A DNA stretch of 64,000 bases from Penium margaritaceum (GCA_023375785.1 SZWC01004890.1:15227-79226), one strand, 5' to 3'. Positions 54,301-64,000 are shown, counted from the first letter of the stretch. The notes: generated by a model not told the origin, from the sequence alone. A program made the numbers and translations.

Positions 54301-55310
54301 TCCAAGGACGAAAATACTTTTGCGCCTTGGAGTTGGTCGAAAAGATCCTCAATCCGCGCTAAGGGGAATCAATTTTTCACTGTCAACTTGTTCAACGCCC
54401 GGTAATCTACGCACATGCGTAGACCACCGTCATTTTTGTTCACAAAAAGGATCGGCACACCGAATGGCGAGCTACTGGGCTCGATCCACCCCTTTCCAAC
54501 GTACTCTTTGATTTGGCGTTCGGCCTCTCACCTTTCTGCTGGACTAAGGCGATACATGGCTCTAAACAAAGGGGTCACCTCCAGTTGCAGCGGAATCGTA
54601 TGACCCATGTGTCTTTCTGGTGGAAGCCCAGCCGGTGGGTCTTGGAATACATCCGAGAACTCTGCCAATAGAGATCTGATCTCTTGTGGCGTGCCTTCCG
54701 TCATGTCGTCCTCCACTTTCTGCAGCTGAGCCAAGAAGTATCGACAACCTTGTCGAATACGTCTCTTCACCTGCATAGCAGACAAGCTGGCATGGACTTT
54801 GAGTCCGGTCGGTGATAATTCTGTACTCGGAATCAACGTAACGCGGCGTTGTCCTTTTTGGACCACTTTGATTCAAAACACATTAGAATCTTGTTGTCAC
54901 GGAGCCAGGGATCGCCTAGCACTACATCAAACGGGTCAAGAAGGTTGAGTACCTTCAACGTGACACTCAGTGTGTACCCTTGAATACAAATTCTCGTTTT
55001 ACAAGTACCGATCACGAGTACTGTACGGTTGTCACCGACAACAACTGCGACATTTGATGGCTTCTTCTTCAAGCCAACCTGTCGGGTAAAGGCAAGGCTA
55101 ACAAAAGAGTCATCCCCTCGAGTGTCAGCCAGTACGTTCATGGGAGCACCGGCTAGGTGTCCTTTGAACTGCATCGTCATGTTGCCTCCACTCTTCCGAG
55201 TCAACAGACTGGACGACAGTAAGGCGAGTTTGTGATGAAACACGGAATCTGTACGACGGGCGTCGCAATTCCCATGATTCACCCACTCGAGTCTACATCT
55301 TGTGGGCACG
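51354..55310 (-). pseudogene. Gypsy I pol remnants: protease, RT, RNase H, integrase, chromodomain
   Basis: Minus strand: retropepsin-like block (PMNVLADTRGDDSFVSLAFT, LDPFDVVLGDPWLRDNKILM) at 54,880-55,180; RT with MDLSQGYHQIRITEDDVPKT, VLCFGLTNAPTTF and FVLVYLDNILVFSKSMEEHI at 54,060-54,305; RNase H with VRCDASVVGLGAVLMQNGHL and VVSDHNPLVFFQMQPNLSRR at 53,400-53,640; integrase zinc-binding block with CMTCDPCLWNKASNKKC and core with MDFITGLLDTARGHDAILVV plus FHLQTDGQTKRMNHTLEQML at 51,760-52,960; then a diverged chromodomain (YEVLRLLHHRERTLRSC, HNSWESESRLP) near 51,520-51,660. Broken in several places. Confidence 0.85.
52316..52894. other. 289-bp near-duplication around a single N (probable assembly join)
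   Basis: 52,316-52,604 and 52,606-52,894 are near-identical and separated only by the N at 52,605, within the integrase part of gypsy I. Confidence 0.85.
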
Positions 55311-55699
55311 TGTGAATTCGGTTAATACCTTCCAGTCTTTAAATTTGACTGGGTCGAAATCGTCGACTAAAAGTACTGCGAATGTGATTGAACTCATTGC
55401 TTTGAGGGTGTTTGCTTCAATCACTGCGTCACACAACTCTTGCACAGTGGTCGGTGTCGCCACCACTAAGCATGTACGATCATGCATCTCGTGCGGGGAT
55501 GCAAGGTTTAGTGGGCAATGTCGGTCAGCAAGTGTAGAATGCGATTCAACAAGAGGAGAAAAGACAACAGAGAAAATTGAACTCGTCAAAAACTCAAATT
55601 GTTTAACATCCTCATCTGAAAACATGAACCCACACTCATGATCCAGTTTTACCCCTGATTGCTCCCCACTGACATCACTCAGGGATGGGGAAAACCCGC

Positions 55700-57277
55700 C
55701 CCACGGCCCTATCCGTTACCACGGCCGGACCCATTGCCGCGACCGCGACCCTGTCCACCGCCTTGTCCGCGGCCTCCTGCTGCACCATCCCCACGAGGTG
55801 CTACTGCTGCAGCTAACACTGCGGCCTCTTGTCCACCCCCAGCAGCCTGAGCGCACTGATCCCTAAAGTGGCCCGGCTGCATGCAGTTGTGGCAGAGCCC
55901 TTCACGGAAGGATGTGTTGCGACGCTCATGCGCTGCTTGCAGCTCGTCATTCTCGCGGCTACGCTTGTTGTTGGGGCCCTTGTATCCACCAGCCTTCTTG
56001 GTTGGAGGGTTTGTAGGCTGCTTGCCCTTGGCCCCGCCTCGCTGTCCATCTGACCCACCAGCCCCTGCAGCATCCATGCGCATGTCGCGACCTTGCTGTG
56101 CACGTGCGTTCCGCTGTGCATCATAGTAGTGTTTCAGGTTCGCCGAATACACTTCGCTCATGTAGCCGCGCAACGCCCTCCAGTTTGTCCAAGCTTGGCC
56201 AGTGGTTGTCGTGGTGGTCTTGTCCTTCACCTTCTCGCTGGCAAGACCATCACGCAAGTACTCTAGCAGCATGCACTTCGAGTACTTGAAGGTTTGAGTC
56301 CCATCGCCCTCGGTGAAGCTTTTGGCTTCTTCCACGAGTGCGGCGAACTCGCTCAAGTAGGATTCGAGCGAGCTGCCCAACTGCCTGAAGTCCTTGATCT
56401 TGTGGAAGGCGCACTGCGCCTCCTCGCGTTGGGTGCAGTTCCTGCGCATGATTGCGCAGAAGGCCTCCCACGGCATGGGCTGCCACTCGAGGTGCGGCTG
56501 CTGCGCAGTCCACTCCTTGACCACATACTTGAAGAGTTTTTCTTCAAGCCGCGTCGTGGCAAGGTCGCCCCACTGGTTGAGTGGAGCCTTGTGGACACGT
56601 AGGACGTGCTCCATGCGGTTCAGCCAGTCTGTCAGCTTCACGCCCTTCCAGAAGATCTCCACACTGTGGAGGAAGGACGTGTTCATGACCGACCCCGAAG
56701 TCGTCGAGGTAGGCAAGTCGTCGCTGCCACCGGTAGTGGCATCTGCAGCTAGGGTACGCTGCGCTTGCTGCTGCATCCGCACCTGGGTCACGCTCTGCAA
56801 CGCCTTGTCAAAGTCGTTGCATCGGCGGCTTGCCTCATGGACGGCCAAGCGCTGCAGCTGGCGATCACGGTCAAGGTCCGTGATGCTCTGGCCGACGTGG
56901 GCTAGTAGGTTTGCGAACGCAAACTTGAGCTCTGATGTCGTCAGAGCATCAGCGATAGCCTCCAAGGCCTCGCGTTGTCCGTGCACCCTTACCCACTGCA
57001 AGAGGGTACGGTTCACGAACACGCCTCCAAGGAGTCCAACCGTTTGGAGGAGGCTATCGTCCGCGACGACACTCGAGTGGGCGCTGCCTTGCCCCATTAC
57101 GGCCGCATCGTAGGAAGGAGGGTCCACCCCCATTCCTCCGAATGGTGCCCTATCTCCACCATCGGTGGTGATGTTGAGTTGGCCTGCGGCCTCGGCAGCA
57201 AACTCCGCAAGCCTACGACAGTCATCGCGAATTGCCTTCACGGCGACATCGTCCGGCTCGTTCTCGCAAGAACTTCT
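55700..57277 (-). pseudogene. Gypsy I gag, main part
   Basis: A long minus-strand frame of about 500 codons: an N-terminal coiled region (AIRDDCRRLAEFAAEAAGQL), then a Retrotrans_gag domain (LHSVEIFWKGVKLTDWLNRM, EAQCAFHKIKDFRQLGSSLE, YLSEFAALVEEAKSFTEGDG) at 56,250-56,680, a Lys/Gly-rich stretch, and a CCHC knuckle (CHNCMQPGHFRDQC) near 55,850-55,900 followed by a Gly/Arg tail. This is the longest well-composed frame in the window. The gene's upstream part lies at 58,141-58,616 beyond a solo LTR. Confidence 0.85.
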
Positions 57278-58140
57278 TGAGAAAGTGCGTAGAAGCTTCC
57301 TAGCAACACAGCCGCTCGCCGGGCGTCAGTGCCTGATCAGACGATGATGACGGTCACCGGTCGTACACACATCGTCAAGGGTTTGGCTAGGAGACACAAG
57401 ACACAGTGTCAGAATGCTTCAATATAGCATATGCAGAGAGAAATGACAAATGACAGGTCCAAGTCATAAATACCTGCCGCGGCGCACGGCGGGTGTCGCA
57501 CGCGGCAGTCCAAGAGCTGTNCTAGCAACACAGCCGCTCGCCGGGCGTCAGTGCCTGATCAGACGATGATGACGGTCACCGGTCGTACACACATCGTCAA
57601 GGGTTTGGCTAGGAGACACAAGACACAGTGTCAGAATGCTTCAATATAGCATATGCAGAGAGAAATGACAAATGACAGGTCCAAGTCATAAATACCTGCC
57701 GCGGCGCACGGCGGGTGTCGCACGCGGCAGTCCAAGAGCTGTCCTAAAACCGGCCCAAAACCATTGTTTTGGCCGTAACTCTGCGCACACATGTCACAAT
57801 GCTACGCCGTCTAAACCTAGACGTGCAGAATCAAATGGCGGACGCTACGACTGGTCACATGCATGCATCCATTCACTGACAGTGAGCATACAATGCAAAA
57901 ACATGCAAGTAGGCCTCATGGCCAGTCCGCCGAAAGACGCCTGCAAGACGTAGAAGACACAGCAAAGAGTCCCGGTGGCATCTGGGGCTCTGGAACAGTG
58001 GTCGGTCAGCTCCAAGCGGGTAGTCTGCCGCCTGTCGTCGCGCCGGTGTCACCAGGGCCGCCTGCCTCAGGGATCTGCACGAGTATGGACACGGCCGAGT
58101 GGTCACAGTAAACTGTACAGGAACGGCACAAAGCACAACA
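57278..58140 (-). repeat. Solo LTR of the G/J copia family inside gypsy I gag
   Basis: Inverted relative to J. The plus-strand left edge is TGAGAAAGTGCG (complement of the LTR end) and the right edge is CACAACA (complement of the start TGTTGTG). Flanked by CTTCT and CTTCC, a nearly matching 5-bp target duplication. Assembled length 863 bp includes a 221-bp near-copy around an N at 57,521. Without it the length is about 641 bp, the family norm. No internal region is present, so it formed by LTR-LTR recombination. Confidence 0.88.
57300..57742. other. 221-bp duplication around a single N (probable assembly join)
   Basis: 57,300-57,520 and 57,522-57,742 appear identical and are separated only by the N at 57,521. 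Confidence 0.88.
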
Positions 58141-58616
58141 CTTCCCGTGTGGCTGCTTTCAACGCCCTTGCTGCTCTTGGCAGTCTTGCTGCCGTCGGCA
58201 GCTTCAAGCGATGCGGCGGGCGTCTTGCCCTTCTCGAGCAATCGGCTCGAGTTTGTCGCACGACGATGGCGATGGTCGCGATCCTCGTCGCCTTCGCCAT
58301 CGTCGACGTCGTGCTCTTCGTCGGGGTATCCCCCCGGGAGATCCTCCTTCATCGCATCGTCTATCGCGAGGGGGTCGCCCACATGCGCGTCGGCGTGCTC
58401 GTCAAGCACCTTTTTGGCCTCCGTACGCTGCTCGATTTCGTCGAGGTTGGCGTCGGTTACCTTTGGCGGTAGAGTTGCCCTTAGTGGTACCGTTGCCTTT
58501 GGGTTGGCAACCGTGCTCGCGGCGGCGGCTCCCAAAACTTGGAGTCCGCCGAGAGCTCGTGGTGAGGCCATCACCACCTTGCCCTTGTTTGTCTTGGACG
58601 GTCCGGCAATTGCCAT
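58141..58616 (-). pseudogene. Gypsy I gag, N-terminal part
   Basis: Minus-strand frame from the ATG at 58,616 (MAIAGPSKTNKGKVV) through an acidic stretch (GYPDEEHDVDDGEGDEDRDH) to the solo LTR. It has an Ala/Lys-rich, probably disordered composition and no domain. Assigned to gag by position and strand. Confidence 0.6.
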
Positions 58617-59468
58617 CTCGTCGTTCGTGCAACTAGGACGTGAAGGTCGTTGTGAGGATCACCCCACAACTTAAAAGAGGAATCGCCTCCTACGATCTCT
58701 TTGCTCTCACGATCGGTGAAGCAATTATAACTTCAATTCCTCTTTTCCTAGGCCACCACGATGGCACAAGTTCGTGGTTTTTGGAACTAGACTTCCTAAG
58801 ACGTGACTCACAGCGATTGGCAATGCCTAGTACCTAGCAAAACAGAAATTACAAGACAATAGAACGAGGAGGAATGTGAGTGCCGCTCACAAAACAAGAG
58901 TAAACAATGAGAAGAGGAATTCTAACAATTCCTAGCGAGTCTTCCACTCTCTCTTCCAACTTCTTGTCTTTTTCTTCTCTTCTTGTCTTCCTTGGTCTTC
59001 TTTTCACGCTTCTTGACGCCTCTCGCGTTCTTGGGCGGCGTCTCCCTTGAGACGGCGGCGTTGACGAGCCGTAAAAAATCTTCAAGGTTTCAACCTCCTT
59101 TTGAGGGTGCTCTCACACTGTGAGAGTCCCTCACCTTGGGGAGGGGCGCTGTCCCAGTTTTTGGATGAAGGAGGTTTGAAGGAGCCTTGAAAATGAGGAG
59201 GATTTTGTGGTTTTAGAGGTGGGAATTCCCCAACCTGCCCCACAAAAATCCTCCTAGCCCTCTGGAAGTGTGGAGAGGCTAGAAGGAAGTGGCTCCACCG
59301 AATAGAAATCTTTTCCAGCTCTGCAACACACTTTACGGCGCTTCAATCCGTGAAGTATGGATGCCGTAGTCCCTTCGGGCGTTTTTGCTGCTGCTTGCAA
59401 CTGCCGGCGGCGTTTTATATGTGACGTAGCCGCCGTTTCCGTCGAACCCTTAGTCGCGAGGGTCGTCT
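58617..59468 (-). other. Leader of gypsy I
   Basis: Non-coding DNA between primer-binding site and gag. On the plus strand 58,940-59,000 is a TCTTCT-rich (sense purine-rich) stretch. No domain seen. Confidence 0.6.
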
Positions 59469-59481
59469 GGCTCTGATACCA
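59469..59481 (-). other. Primer-binding site of gypsy I
   Basis: The minus strand reads TGGTATCAGAGCC, one base inside the LTR edge at 59,483. Confidence 0.8.
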
Positions 59482-59482
59482 C

Positions 59483-59658
59483 TGTAACGGGTTGAGTCTC
59501 CAGCTCTTGCTCTGAAGTCGTCGTCGGAGTTAGCAGAATGGCGTTCTCAGTCCGCGTCAGGGGTTTACCCCCTTCGCAAGACTGAGCGGTAATCGTCATC
59601 AACGACCCAAAGCAGGGAGACTCAATAATTTCGAGTCTCCGGAGGCCCATTTCTGTTT
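59483..59658 (-). repeat. 5' LTR of gypsy I, first visible part
   Basis: Collinear with the start of 50,471-51,339 (TGTAACGGG edge). Interrupted by the MULE-like element. Confidence 0.85.
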
Positions 59659-59703
59659 GGGTGAAATAGCTCATATACCCATAAAACGCAAAGTGTGACT
59701 CTC

Positions 59704-59833
59704 ATCCGTCCGTCATTCGGACGAAAAGCAACGATCCGCCCGTGGCTCGGAAGAAAAGCAACCATCCGCCCACCTTGCGTTACAAAAGCAACCATCCGCC
59801 CAGCCTCCGCAACAAAGTCAACCAGCCGCCCAC
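59704..59833. repeat. 30-bp tandem repeat, about 4.3 units, in the MULE-like element
   Basis: Units begin ATCCGCCC and end AAAAGCAACC. Spacing is exactly 30 bp with diverged middles. Confidence 0.85.
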
Positions 59834-60020
59834 CCCTTTTTTCATGCTGGATCACAGCATGTGTTTTGGACCTGACATGGAAGAAAAGTGCAATGGTACA
59901 TTCATCTGAGACATAGTGAATGACAAAAATCATGTCACCTATCAATGCTACGTGGTATGTGGCCGGAACATAACATTTTTTAGCGTCTCTAGGTTCCTCA
60001 CGTATTTTCTATGTAGAGTT

Positions 60021-60145
60021 GGCATATGCGTTATCTTATGTACGCCATTGTCATATGCGCTATTTTCTGTGCAACATTGGCATATGCGTTATTTTTTGTG
60101 CGGCGTTGTCATAGGCGTTTTTTCTTTTTGCGACATTGGTATATC
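60021..60145. repeat. 29-bp tandem repeat, about 4 units, in the MULE-like element
   Basis: Units begin GGCATATGCG or GTCATATGCG and end near ACATT. Three units of 29 and one of 30. Confidence 0.85.
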
Positions 60146-60187
60146 AGCTATACAGTTCCGAAAACTGGGTACATCGTGACCGAACCC

Positions 60188-60532
60188 TTTCTGTTTTTGA
60201 CCAAACCCTTGGTTTTGGGACCCAAACCGAGGGCTTTTACCTTGAACTCGTGTGTTCGCACAAGTTATTTTGTTTGTTTTATGTCGAAGTTCTTCGTAAA
60301 CGAACTTCGATATACGTTTTGTCGTCCTGGCGCGAAATCGTCATGTGCGAGGCACGCTAGCAATTTCGCGCCAGCTGTTTCGACCTCACCCTCGCTCCCC
60401 CTATCCCTCATCCTCTCTTGCTCGTTTGCAAGGAGGGCGAGGGGGGGGACGAGGGCACGAGGCCACGAGGCCTCGCCCTTGAGGCCCTCGTGGCCCCTCA
60501 GCCGCCGATCAGGCTGAGGCCGCGATCGGCGG
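60188..60532 (-). repeat. 5' LTR of gypsy I, second visible part
   Basis: Collinear with 50,645-50,975 of the 3' LTR. Ends abruptly at the start of copia J, so J lies inside this LTR and the rest is outside the window. Confidence 0.85.
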
Positions 60533-61191
60533 TGTTGTGCTTTGTGCCGTTCCTGTACAGTTCACTGTGACCACTCGGCCGTATCCATACTCGTGCAGAT
60601 CCCTGAGGCAGGCGGCCCTGATGACACCGGCGCGACGACAGGCGGCGGACTACCCGTCTGGAGCTGACCGACCACTGTTCCAGAGCCCCAGATGTCACCG
60701 GGACTCCTTGCTGTGCCTTCTACGTCTTGCAGGCGCCTTTCGGCGGACTGGGCATGAGGCCCATTTGCATGTTTTTGCATCATATACTCGCTGTCAGTCG
60801 ATGGATGCATGCATGTGACCAGTCGTTGCGTGCGTCTTTTGATTTTTCACGTCTAGGTTCAGACGGCGTAGGATTTTGACATGTGTGCGCAGAGTTACGG
60901 CCAAAACAGTGGTTTTGGGCCGGTTTTAGGTTTTGGGCCGGTTTTAGGACAGCTCTTGGACTGCCGCGTGCGACACCCGCCGTGCGCCGCGGCAGGTATT
61001 TATACCCTGGACCTGTCAGTTGTCATTTCTCTCTGCATATGTTATATTGAAGCATTCTGACACATTGACTTGTGTCTCCTAGCCAAACTCTTGCCGTTGT
61101 GTGTACGACCTGTGACTGTCGTCACCGTCTGACTAGGCACTGACGCCCGGTCAGCGGCTGTGTTGCTAGGAAGCTTCTGTGCACTTTCTCA
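60533..61191 (+). repeat. 5' LTR of copia J
   Basis: 659 bp, starts TGTTGTGCTT and ends TTTCTCA before the primer-binding site. A 20-base motif (TTTTGGGCCGGTTTTAGG) is doubled at about 60,912-60,948, explaining the slight excess over G. Confidence 0.9.
60997..61004 (+). promoter_or_regulatory. TATA-like box in the LTR of J
   Basis: TATTTATA preceded by a GC-rich stretch, at the position expected for the U3 promoter. The G LTRs have a weaker ACTTATG at the equivalent site. Confidence 0.45.
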
Positions 61192-61203
61192 TGGTATCAG
61201 AGC
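61192..61203 (+). other. Primer-binding site of copia J
   Basis: TGGTATCAGAGC, a perfect plant initiator-Met-type site adjoining the LTR. Confidence 0.9.
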
Positions 61204-62099
61204 AGTGAGACAGTTCTCACTAAGCTGCGCAGCAGAGACGCAGCAGAGCAGCAGCAGTGAGAGTCACCGCTGCAGCACATCTTCTGGGACCCGTTGGAGA
61301 CGGCCGTTCGCCGTCCGCACACTCCACCCACCACGTGAGATCGCAGCTGCTGAGGCAGCAGCAGCAGCGCGTACCGCCACGCAGAGGTGTGTGGCAGCTG
61401 CGGTGCATGCAGCCGCCACTTCCCCCCACAGCCGCAGCAGCAGAGCAGCAGCAGCAGAGGCGGCGGCGGCAGCCGCGCAACAGCAGCAAAGCAACAGCGA
61501 CCGCCACAGCGGCGTGGTAGCAGCAGCGGCAGCAGCAGCGCAGCAACGGCGTCGGCAGCAGTAGCGCAGCAGCGGCAGTGGCACAGAAGCAGCAGCGGCA
61601 TTCGCGGTGGCAGCAGCAGCACAGCAGTGGCAGCAGCAGCAGCACGCGGCGGCGACAGCCAGCAGCAGCTGCAGCGCGCAGCACCAACGCCGCACGCAGC
61701 AGCAGCTGCCGCACATAGCAGCAGTAGCGCAGCCACCGCTGCCACCGCTGCACACGCAGCTACGCAGCTGCTGCTGCAGCTGACAACACAGCTGCAGCAG
61801 CAGCTGGGCGCAAGCTGTTGTGCAACTTCCGCGGAGCTGCCGCGCGCCACCGCGCAGCAGCAGAACCCTGACAAGAAAAAAAGAAAAAAAACAGGAGGGG
61901 ACAAGCTGACGTCAGCATTGTTGGTTGCTGACGTCATCAGGTCGTGCTGACGTCAGCAACCACTTGCTGACGTCAGCATTACACTTAGCCAAATTCTCAA
62001 CCGAAAAGTCAAAAGTTGCCAGCGTTTCAACTCCCCGAGAAACGCAGACGGTTTTGAAATCCGGCAAACGTGACCTGTCGTCCCATAGTGAGCGGCGAC
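61204..62099 (+). other. Copia J leader: CAG-rich tract then palindrome array
   Basis: 61,205-61,865 is dominated by CAG/GCA triplets, open in several frames on both strands (Ser/Gln/Ala on plus; Cys/Leu/Ala on minus). An A-rich run at 61,874-61,891 follows, then the array at 61,905-61,977 and the gag start at 62,100. Confidence 0.7.
61905..61977 (+). promoter_or_regulatory. Four GCTGACGTCAGC-type palindromes, about 20-bp phased
   Basis: Copies at 61,905-61,916, 61,927-61,938, 61,946-61,957 and 61,966-61,977. Three are the perfect 12-base palindrome and one ends ATC. Same order and place as in G, where the second unit also ends ATC. Confidence 0.65.
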
Positions 62100-63520
62100 A
62101 TGAGTTCGCCGGACGACAAGGACAAGGGACCAGGTGATCCCTCCTCTTCTTCAGGGGTATTGAGCCCTCGCTCGCAGGCCATTGAGGACCTGCGCAGCCA
62201 GTAGGAGGAGATGCGTCGTCTGCAGTGAGAGCAGACTGACGCTATCCGCACACTGACTGAGCTCCTGCGCGCTCAGTCCACGGCTCCTCCGCGGACTTCT
62301 GAGGGAGCTGCCGGCGTTGCGGCCTCCACCCAGCACTCGGCTCAGGTGCCCGTGACAGGTGCCCCGCCTGCTTCACCTCCTGGTGTGGTCTCCCCACCAC
62401 CTGCGGACCTCCTTGATGACGAGCCATTCATGCCAGGCTTTGACGATGACTCCCAGGAGCGGGAGATTCGTTTTCTATAGGAGCGCCTCCGTCAGCTGTA
62501 GACGGGTATCCGACCTCCACCCATGTCCCCGATACGATCGTCACTTGACTTCCCCAGAGATCACCCCCTTCCAGGAGTTTTTCCCGTCACTCGCCCTCCT
62601 CAGCCTGCGGCTGCTCTCCCCACGGAGCGGCAGCCAAAGGACTTTGAGGCACCACCTCCACGGTACATCAGTGAGGATGGATTTGACTGCTGGGAGATCC
62701 TGTTCCAGGTGTGGGCCACTTCTGAGGGAGTGTGGCCTTACTACCACAGCCCATACCAGTCTACAGATCCAGCGCAGGTGCTGACAGCAGCCCGGGCCAT
62801 GCGAGGGCTTCTCTACGCCATGCCACGCGAGACTGTCGTTGACTTCCGTCCCTTCCTCGGCGAGGCTGGCACAGGCACCGGAGCTGATCCTCGTGGAGGC
62901 TGGGATCTGGCGTTGTCCCTACTGGCTGCAGAGACGCACGCCACGCATGCGTCACACATTCGCGCTTTCCATTCTCTCCGTCAGGGACCAACGGAGCCTG
63001 CAGCGGATTACTGGAGACACGCCATGCGTATCTACACGCGCCTCGGGACCTCAGGGGGCACACAGCTGTGGGCGCTTCGGACGATCATGCTCGGAGTTTG
63101 CCTGGAGTACACCGACATATTCACACGGTACAGCGACGCTGCTCTCAAGCCTTTCTCAGCCACCCTGCAGTTGCTCCCGTGGGCCCATCAGTTTTCCTCC
63201 AGGTGACGTCGGCCCGCGAGGCAGCAGTAGCACATCAGGAGACATCCCTCGCTGCAGCAGTCCTCGCCTCACCACCATCTTCCCTCCTACAGTCACCCTC
63301 ACCTTCATCCATCACAACCTCATCTTCCTCCTCCTCTTTGACCCCGTCTACGCCCACGCAGACGCAGGGCGTTGCAGCAGCTGCCCAGGGGAAGAAGAAG
63401 AATAGGAAGCGCGGATCGGATCAGTAGCAGTCATCATCTAGTGGTAGCAGTGGCCGTTCCGTGCACTGCTACAACTGTGGAGGTGCCCATCGCTATACCG
63501 AGTGCCAGCAGCCGCTCGAC
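62100..63520 (+). pseudogene. Copia J gag
   Basis: Start ATG at 62,100 (MSSPDDKDKGPGDPSSSSGV). Central helical block 62,640-63,206 (DGFDCWEILFQVWATSEGVW, MRGLLYAMPRETVVDFRPFL, PADYWRHAMRIYTRLGTSGG-like, LLPWAHQF). A Ser/Thr/Pro-rich linker, a basic run (KKKNRKRG), and one CCHC knuckle (CYNCGGAHRYTEC) near 63,472-63,510. Few interruptions compared with G. Confidence 0.8.
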
Positions 63521-64000
63521 TGGGAGCGCATCACTCGCGGACTTCAGGCTGCCCATGCTGCTCGCACCGCGTCCGGCACATCGACCGCACACTCCTCTGG
63601 ACACGCGGCGACTACGACTGCAGCTGTTCCTGCATCCTCACCGGCGAGCAGCAGTGATCCAGACCCACGTGACCGCACTATCGCCGAGCTTCGTCATCTT
63701 CTGGCACTTCGCTTTCAGGGAGGTGCGAGTGTGTTGTCATTGTCGAGTGGGTCACAGACTGCTTGTTCGTCCGTCCTCGTGACTCGTGATCACACGTGTG
63801 GGGGAGCACAGTCCGCATGTGATGATGATGGGCCTGACTGCACTGACTGGATTCATGAGTCTCACCTTCGTGATGTACGTCGTTCCATCCCACTGACGGC
63901 TCAGCGTCCCTCTGATGCCGAGTGTTCTATTGCTTGTTGTACAGTAACGTCCACCAGTCGTGACTCCGGTGGCACTTGGATCATCGATTTCGGTGCCACC
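63521..64000 (+). pseudogene. Copia J gag-protease linker and protease start
   Basis: The linker is rich in Ser/Thr/Ala. The final bases encode SGGTWIIDFGAT, the active-site region of the copia aspartic protease, cut by the window end. Confidence 0.65.

Larger units (their letters stand above)
59659..60187. mobile_element. MULE-like nonautonomous DNA transposon, 529 bp
   Basis: Inserted in the 5' LTR of gypsy I. The 9-bp target TTTCTGTTT is duplicated at 59,650-59,658 and 60,188-60,196, and the 3' LTR of I at about 50,649 keeps the single empty site (TTTCCGTTT). The ends begin GGGT on both strands and share a loose terminal inverted repeat (both contain ATRTACCCA about 14-22 bases in). A 9-bp duplication and G-rich termini are typical of Mutator-like elements. 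No transposase frame. It holds two minisatellites. Confidence 0.75.
50471..60532 (-). mobile_element. Ty3/gypsy chromovirus fossil I, cut on the right by copia J
   Basis: Minus strand: 5' LTR from 59,483 rightward (interrupted by a MULE-like element, then by copia J at 60,533, its remainder lying beyond J), primer-binding site 59,469-59,481, leader, gag, protease, RT, RNase H, integrase, degenerate chromodomain, polypurine tract and 3' LTR from 50,471. LTR copies differ by eye at somewhat under one base in ten. A solo LTR sits in gag. Coding parts are less decayed than in B, but the element is broken in several places and contains a single-N assembly duplication. Confidence 0.87.
60533..64000 (+). 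mobile_element. Ty1/copia LTR retrotransposon J, 5' part, runs off the window
   Basis: 5' LTR 60,533-61,191, primer-binding site 61,192-61,203, CAG-rich leader, phased palindrome array, gag and the start of the protease (WIIDFGAT at 63,977-64,000). Same family as C, G and the solo LTR. It sits in the LTR of gypsy I. The visible part has a few breaks. Age cannot be judged without the 3' LTR, but it is younger than I. Confidence 0.88.

Noticed and set aside
59704-60145. CRISPR-like 29/30-bp repeats
   Set aside because: The units are contiguous, diverged tandem repeats without spacers, inside a eukaryotic DNA transposon. They are minisatellites.
61197-61950. Long frames on both strands in the J leader (up to 246 codons)
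   Set aside because: They arise from CAG/GCA triplet bias, which leaves several frames open at once. No conserved domain.

Overview
The window is a repeat-dense stretch of a large eukaryotic nuclear genome, most likely from the green plant lineage (a land plant or streptophyte alga). The reasons are: Ty1/copia and Ty3/gypsy chromodomain LTR elements whose primer-binding sites match the plant initiator-Met tRNA pattern (TGGTATCAGAGC and close variants), a DUF659-type hAT DNA transposon, and a MULE-like element with a 9-bp target duplication. The organism call is inference. No host protein-coding gene could be supported anywhere in the 64 kb.

Layout. 1-0.75 kb: unrecognised DNA with a tRNA-Arg-like Pol III relic. 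0.76-7.1 kb: copia fossil A (minus). 7.87-15.02 kb: gypsy chromovirus B (minus) with both LTRs, invaded by a TA-flanked inverted-repeat DNA element that holds a 148-base N gap. 16.2-18.94 kb: 5' half of copia C (minus). 20.3-26.5 kb: copia relic D (plus), whose reverse-transcriptase region received a 4.1-kb hAT transposon with a perfect 8-bp target duplication. 26.5-41.7 kb: copia E (plus), whose 3' LTR was split by copia F (minus, 34,699-40,977, duplication GACAC). 41.8-49.5 kb: copia G (plus), complete to both LTRs with duplication GTGAC. 50.5-60.5 kb: gypsy chromovirus I (minus), hit three times: by a solo LTR in gag, by a MULE-like 529-bp element in its 5' LTR, and by copia J. 60.5 kb to the end: copia J (plus), cut by the window edge.

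C, G, J and the solo LTR share one LTR type (TGTTGTG...). G and J carry an unusual leader between primer-binding site and gag: a long CAG/CAA-rich tract followed by four GCTGACGTCAGC-type palindromes spaced about 20 bp apart. C has a shorter version, and E has the tract with a degenerate version. This phased array is the least expected structure in the window.

Other points of interest are two long near-perfect inverted repeats inside LTR elements (9,866-9,960 and 36,037-36,130), a 36-bp minisatellite in the integrase-RT linker of E, two 29/30-bp minisatellites inside the MULE-like element, and three single-N junctions flanked by 341-, 289- and 221-bp near-copies that look like assembly joins. 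The LTR elements are treated as fossils: all those seen whole are broken in several to many places, and their LTR pairs differ visibly, so none looks recent.
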